Assembly (NCBI GenBank): GCA_031426815.1
Contig: JASJPG010000160.1
Coordinates: forward strand, 1-14,168
Length of the DNA stretch: 14,168 nucleotides
DNA from: PFJX01 sp031426815
GTDB taxonomy: Bacteria; Pseudomonadota; Gammaproteobacteria; Burkholderiales; Thiobacillaceae
Reading direction: 5' to 3'
Made by a program: the position numbers and the translations under genes. Position 1 is the stretch's first letter; each line of letters starts with the position of its first letter. Shown piece after piece: positions 12,811 through 14,168 of the stretch. The notes beneath the pieces are model-generated. The model was not told the origin of the DNA. It ran no database searches and saw only the letters and a list, made by a program, of their open reading frames with translations.

Positions 12811-14168
12811 TCAAGCTCCCTTGCCGCACGGCAATTGCACGCGCACGCGGCAGCCGTCGCGGACGTCCGGATCGATGTCGATCAGGCCGCCGTGGCGGGA
12901 AACGGTGTCCTGCGCCATCGACAGGCCCATGCCGAGATGCTGGCGGTCGGCGCCCTTGCTGGTGAAGAACGGTTCGAACACCTTGTAGCGCCACTCGGCC
13001 GGGATGCCGGGGCCGCTGTCTTCCAGGACGACTTCGACGTAGTCCGGATGCGGCACGGTTGCCAGGCGGATGACGCGTTCGTGCGGCTGGTCGCTGGCGC
13101 GGCGCTCGTTCATCGCCTCGATGGCATTCGCCAGCAGTTGCCGGAACATCGCGGCGATCTGGGTGGCGCCGCCGGGCACTGCCGGCAACACCGGCGCCGG
13201 ATGCCATTCGACGATGACGCCGGCGCCGAGCAGTTCGGCGGTGCTCATCTTCAGCACGTCGCGCAGCACTTCGTTCAGGTTCAGCGGCTGGATGGCTTCC
13301 GCCGTCTGGTCGGGAATGCTGGCGCGCAGCGTGTCGAGTGCGGCGCGGCTGTCGTGCAGCGCGGCTTCCATGGCCGCGTCGAGGGCGTCCTCGCCGTTGC
13401 CTTCGCCGCTGCCGCCGTGGTTGCCGCCGCGGCGCCGTTCGAGCAGGCGTACCGCCGCGGTCATCGTGTTGAGCGGGCCTTCCAGCCGATAGATGGCGCC
13501 GGCCAGCGTTTCGCGCAGGCTCTGGATGCGCTCCTGTTCAGCCAGCAGGGCGGACAGGCTGTTGATACGGATGGCTTCCTGCTGGCGCTTGATTTCGCTG
13601 ATGTCCTGCGCGGTCAGCAGCAGGTAATGCCGGCGCATCGGTTCGTAGAAGGCGTCGGCGCTGGCGTCCTGTTCCTCGAACCAGGAAATCGCGCAGGCGA
13701 ACCAGCGCGCGGTTTGGCCTGGTCCGCGGCCGGGCAACTCGACGCGCACCTCGCGGTTGCGGATGGCGCGGCGGCCGGCGCGGGCGGCGTCGAAGCGGTT
13801 GCCCGCCGCGTCGTGGCCCATCTGCTCGCGCAGGCTGGTCAACAGTGTGGCGGCGGGTTCGCGGCCGAGATCGCCGATCAGCTTCTTGTATTCCTGGTTG
13901 TCGAGCACGACGTGGTCGCGCTCGTCGAGCAGGCAGATCGCGACCTGGGCGGCATCCACCACCGATTCGATCATCGCCTTTTGGTTCTGCACCTGGCGTT
14001 CCAGCCGATGCACTTCGGTAACGTCGCGGTGCATGCCGAGGAAATGGCTGGTGTGGCCGTCGGCATCGACCACCGGCGTGATGGTGAGGTCGGCCAGATA
14101 GCGGCTGCCGTCGCGCCGGCGGTTGACCAGCAGGCCGTTCCAGGCGCGCTGCCGTTTCAGTTGCGCCC
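12811..14168 (-). CDS. nifL: NifL, redox- and nitrogen-sensing antagonist of NifA (partial, N-terminus off the right edge)
   Basis: The frame is open to the right edge, giving about 452 residues; full NifL is roughly 500-550. It begins inside PAS1 with WNGLLVNRRRDGSRYLADLT, then LTITPVVDADG and FLGMHRDVTEV, the flavin-PAS core that senses redox state. PAS2 follows (IESVVDAAQVAICLLDERDH). Then comes a central helical region where the kinase H-box would lie, here GAIYRLEGPLNTM with no histidine. A Gly/Ser-rich insert (GGNHGGSGEGNGED) precedes the GHKL domain, which has ANAIEAMNE, DSGPGIP, FEPFFTSK and LGMGLSMAQ. NifL inhibits NifA by direct contact under oxygen or fixed nitrogen rather than by phosphotransfer, and the missing His fits that. 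Its TGA (12813-12811) is separated by one base from the nifA ATG, so the pair is co-translated. The promoter lies outside the window. Confidence 0.94.
   Translation of the reverse strand, partial: AQLKRQRAWNGLLVNRRRDGSRYLADLTITPVVDADGHTSHFLGMHRDVTEVHRLERQVQNQKAMIESVVDAAQVAICLLDERDHVVLDNQEYKKLIGDLGREPAATLLTSLREQMGHDAAGNRFDAARAGRRAIRNREVRVELPGRGPGQTARWFACAISWFEEQDASADAFYEPMRRHYLLLTAQDISEIKRQQEAIRINSLSALLAEQERIQSLRETLAGAIYRLEGPLNTMTAAVRLLERRRGGNHGGSGEGNGEDALDAAMEAALHDSRAALDTLRASIPDQTAEAIQPLNLNEVLRDVLKMSTAELLGAGVIVEWHPAPVLPAVPGGATQIAAMFRQLLANAIEAMNERRASDQPHERVIRLATVPHPDYVEVVLEDSGPGIPAEWRYKVFEPFFTSKGADRQHLGMGLSMAQDTVSRHGGLIDIDPDVRDGCRVRVQLPCGKGA
12816..12822 (-). promoter_or_regulatory. nifA ribosome binding site inside the end of nifL
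   Basis: AAGGGAG on the minus strand (plus-strand CTCCCTT) lies 6 bases before the nifA ATG and within the last nifL codons. It supports the 12809 start and strong independent initiation on top of coupling. Confidence 0.75.

Overview
The window is GC-rich, densely coded DNA from a nitrogen-fixing proteobacterium. The nifL-nifA pair, the urea-type ABC binding protein UrtA, DUF3079 and the GTAG-headed palindromic repeats best fit a betaproteobacterium (Rhodocyclales-like) or a gammaproteobacterium. The genus cannot be fixed from this sequence alone. No rRNA, tRNA, CRISPR array or intact transposase is visible, and no gene-free stretch exceeds about 290 bases.

Layout from left to right. (1) 1-693, minus: the N-terminal half of urtA, the urea ABC transporter binding protein, running off the left edge. 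(2) 864-2580: a small decayed accessory island. It holds a DUF3079 zinc-type protein, a BRO/DinD-like fragment cut at both ends, a VapBC-type pair whose toxin has a stop codon exactly where the conserved PIN glutamate should be, a 39-residue orphan AbrB/MazE-type antitoxin with a perfect 21-bp palindrome upstream, and a REPIN-like inverted repeat. (3) 2702-3220, minus: a small secreted protein of unknown function. (4) 3338-7703, minus: a two-component system. Its hybrid sensor kinase carries a complete NCS1-type transporter and a cysteine-rich module in front of the kinase, and its LuxR-type response regulator overlaps the kinase gene by 11 bases. (5) 7848-9577, plus: a divergent operon of a (Fe-S)-binding CCG-domain oxidoreductase and a small HepT-like (HEPN fold) protein without the RNase motif. 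A near-perfect sigma-54 -24/-12 element lies so close to the first ATG that the mRNA would have almost no leader. (6) 9858-10706, plus: an orphan PhnD-like periplasmic binding protein bracketed by two copies of a GTAG-type palindromic repeat, both of which contribute the stop codon of the preceding gene. (7) 10761-14168, minus: nifL (partial), nifA and two small nif-associated genes, tightly packed and translationally coupled.

How it may fit together (inference): most of the intact genes point to nitrogen acquisition and its control. These are urea uptake, a transporter-like nucleobase/urea-family sensor kinase with its regulator, a sigma-54-dependent redox operon, and the NifL/NifA switch for nitrogen fixation. 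The toxin-antitoxin and BRO remnants look like an old insertion between urtA and the sensor system. The clearest candidates for an under-described system are the NCS1-kinase/LuxR pair together with the divergent sigma-54-driven Fe-S/HepT-like operon.
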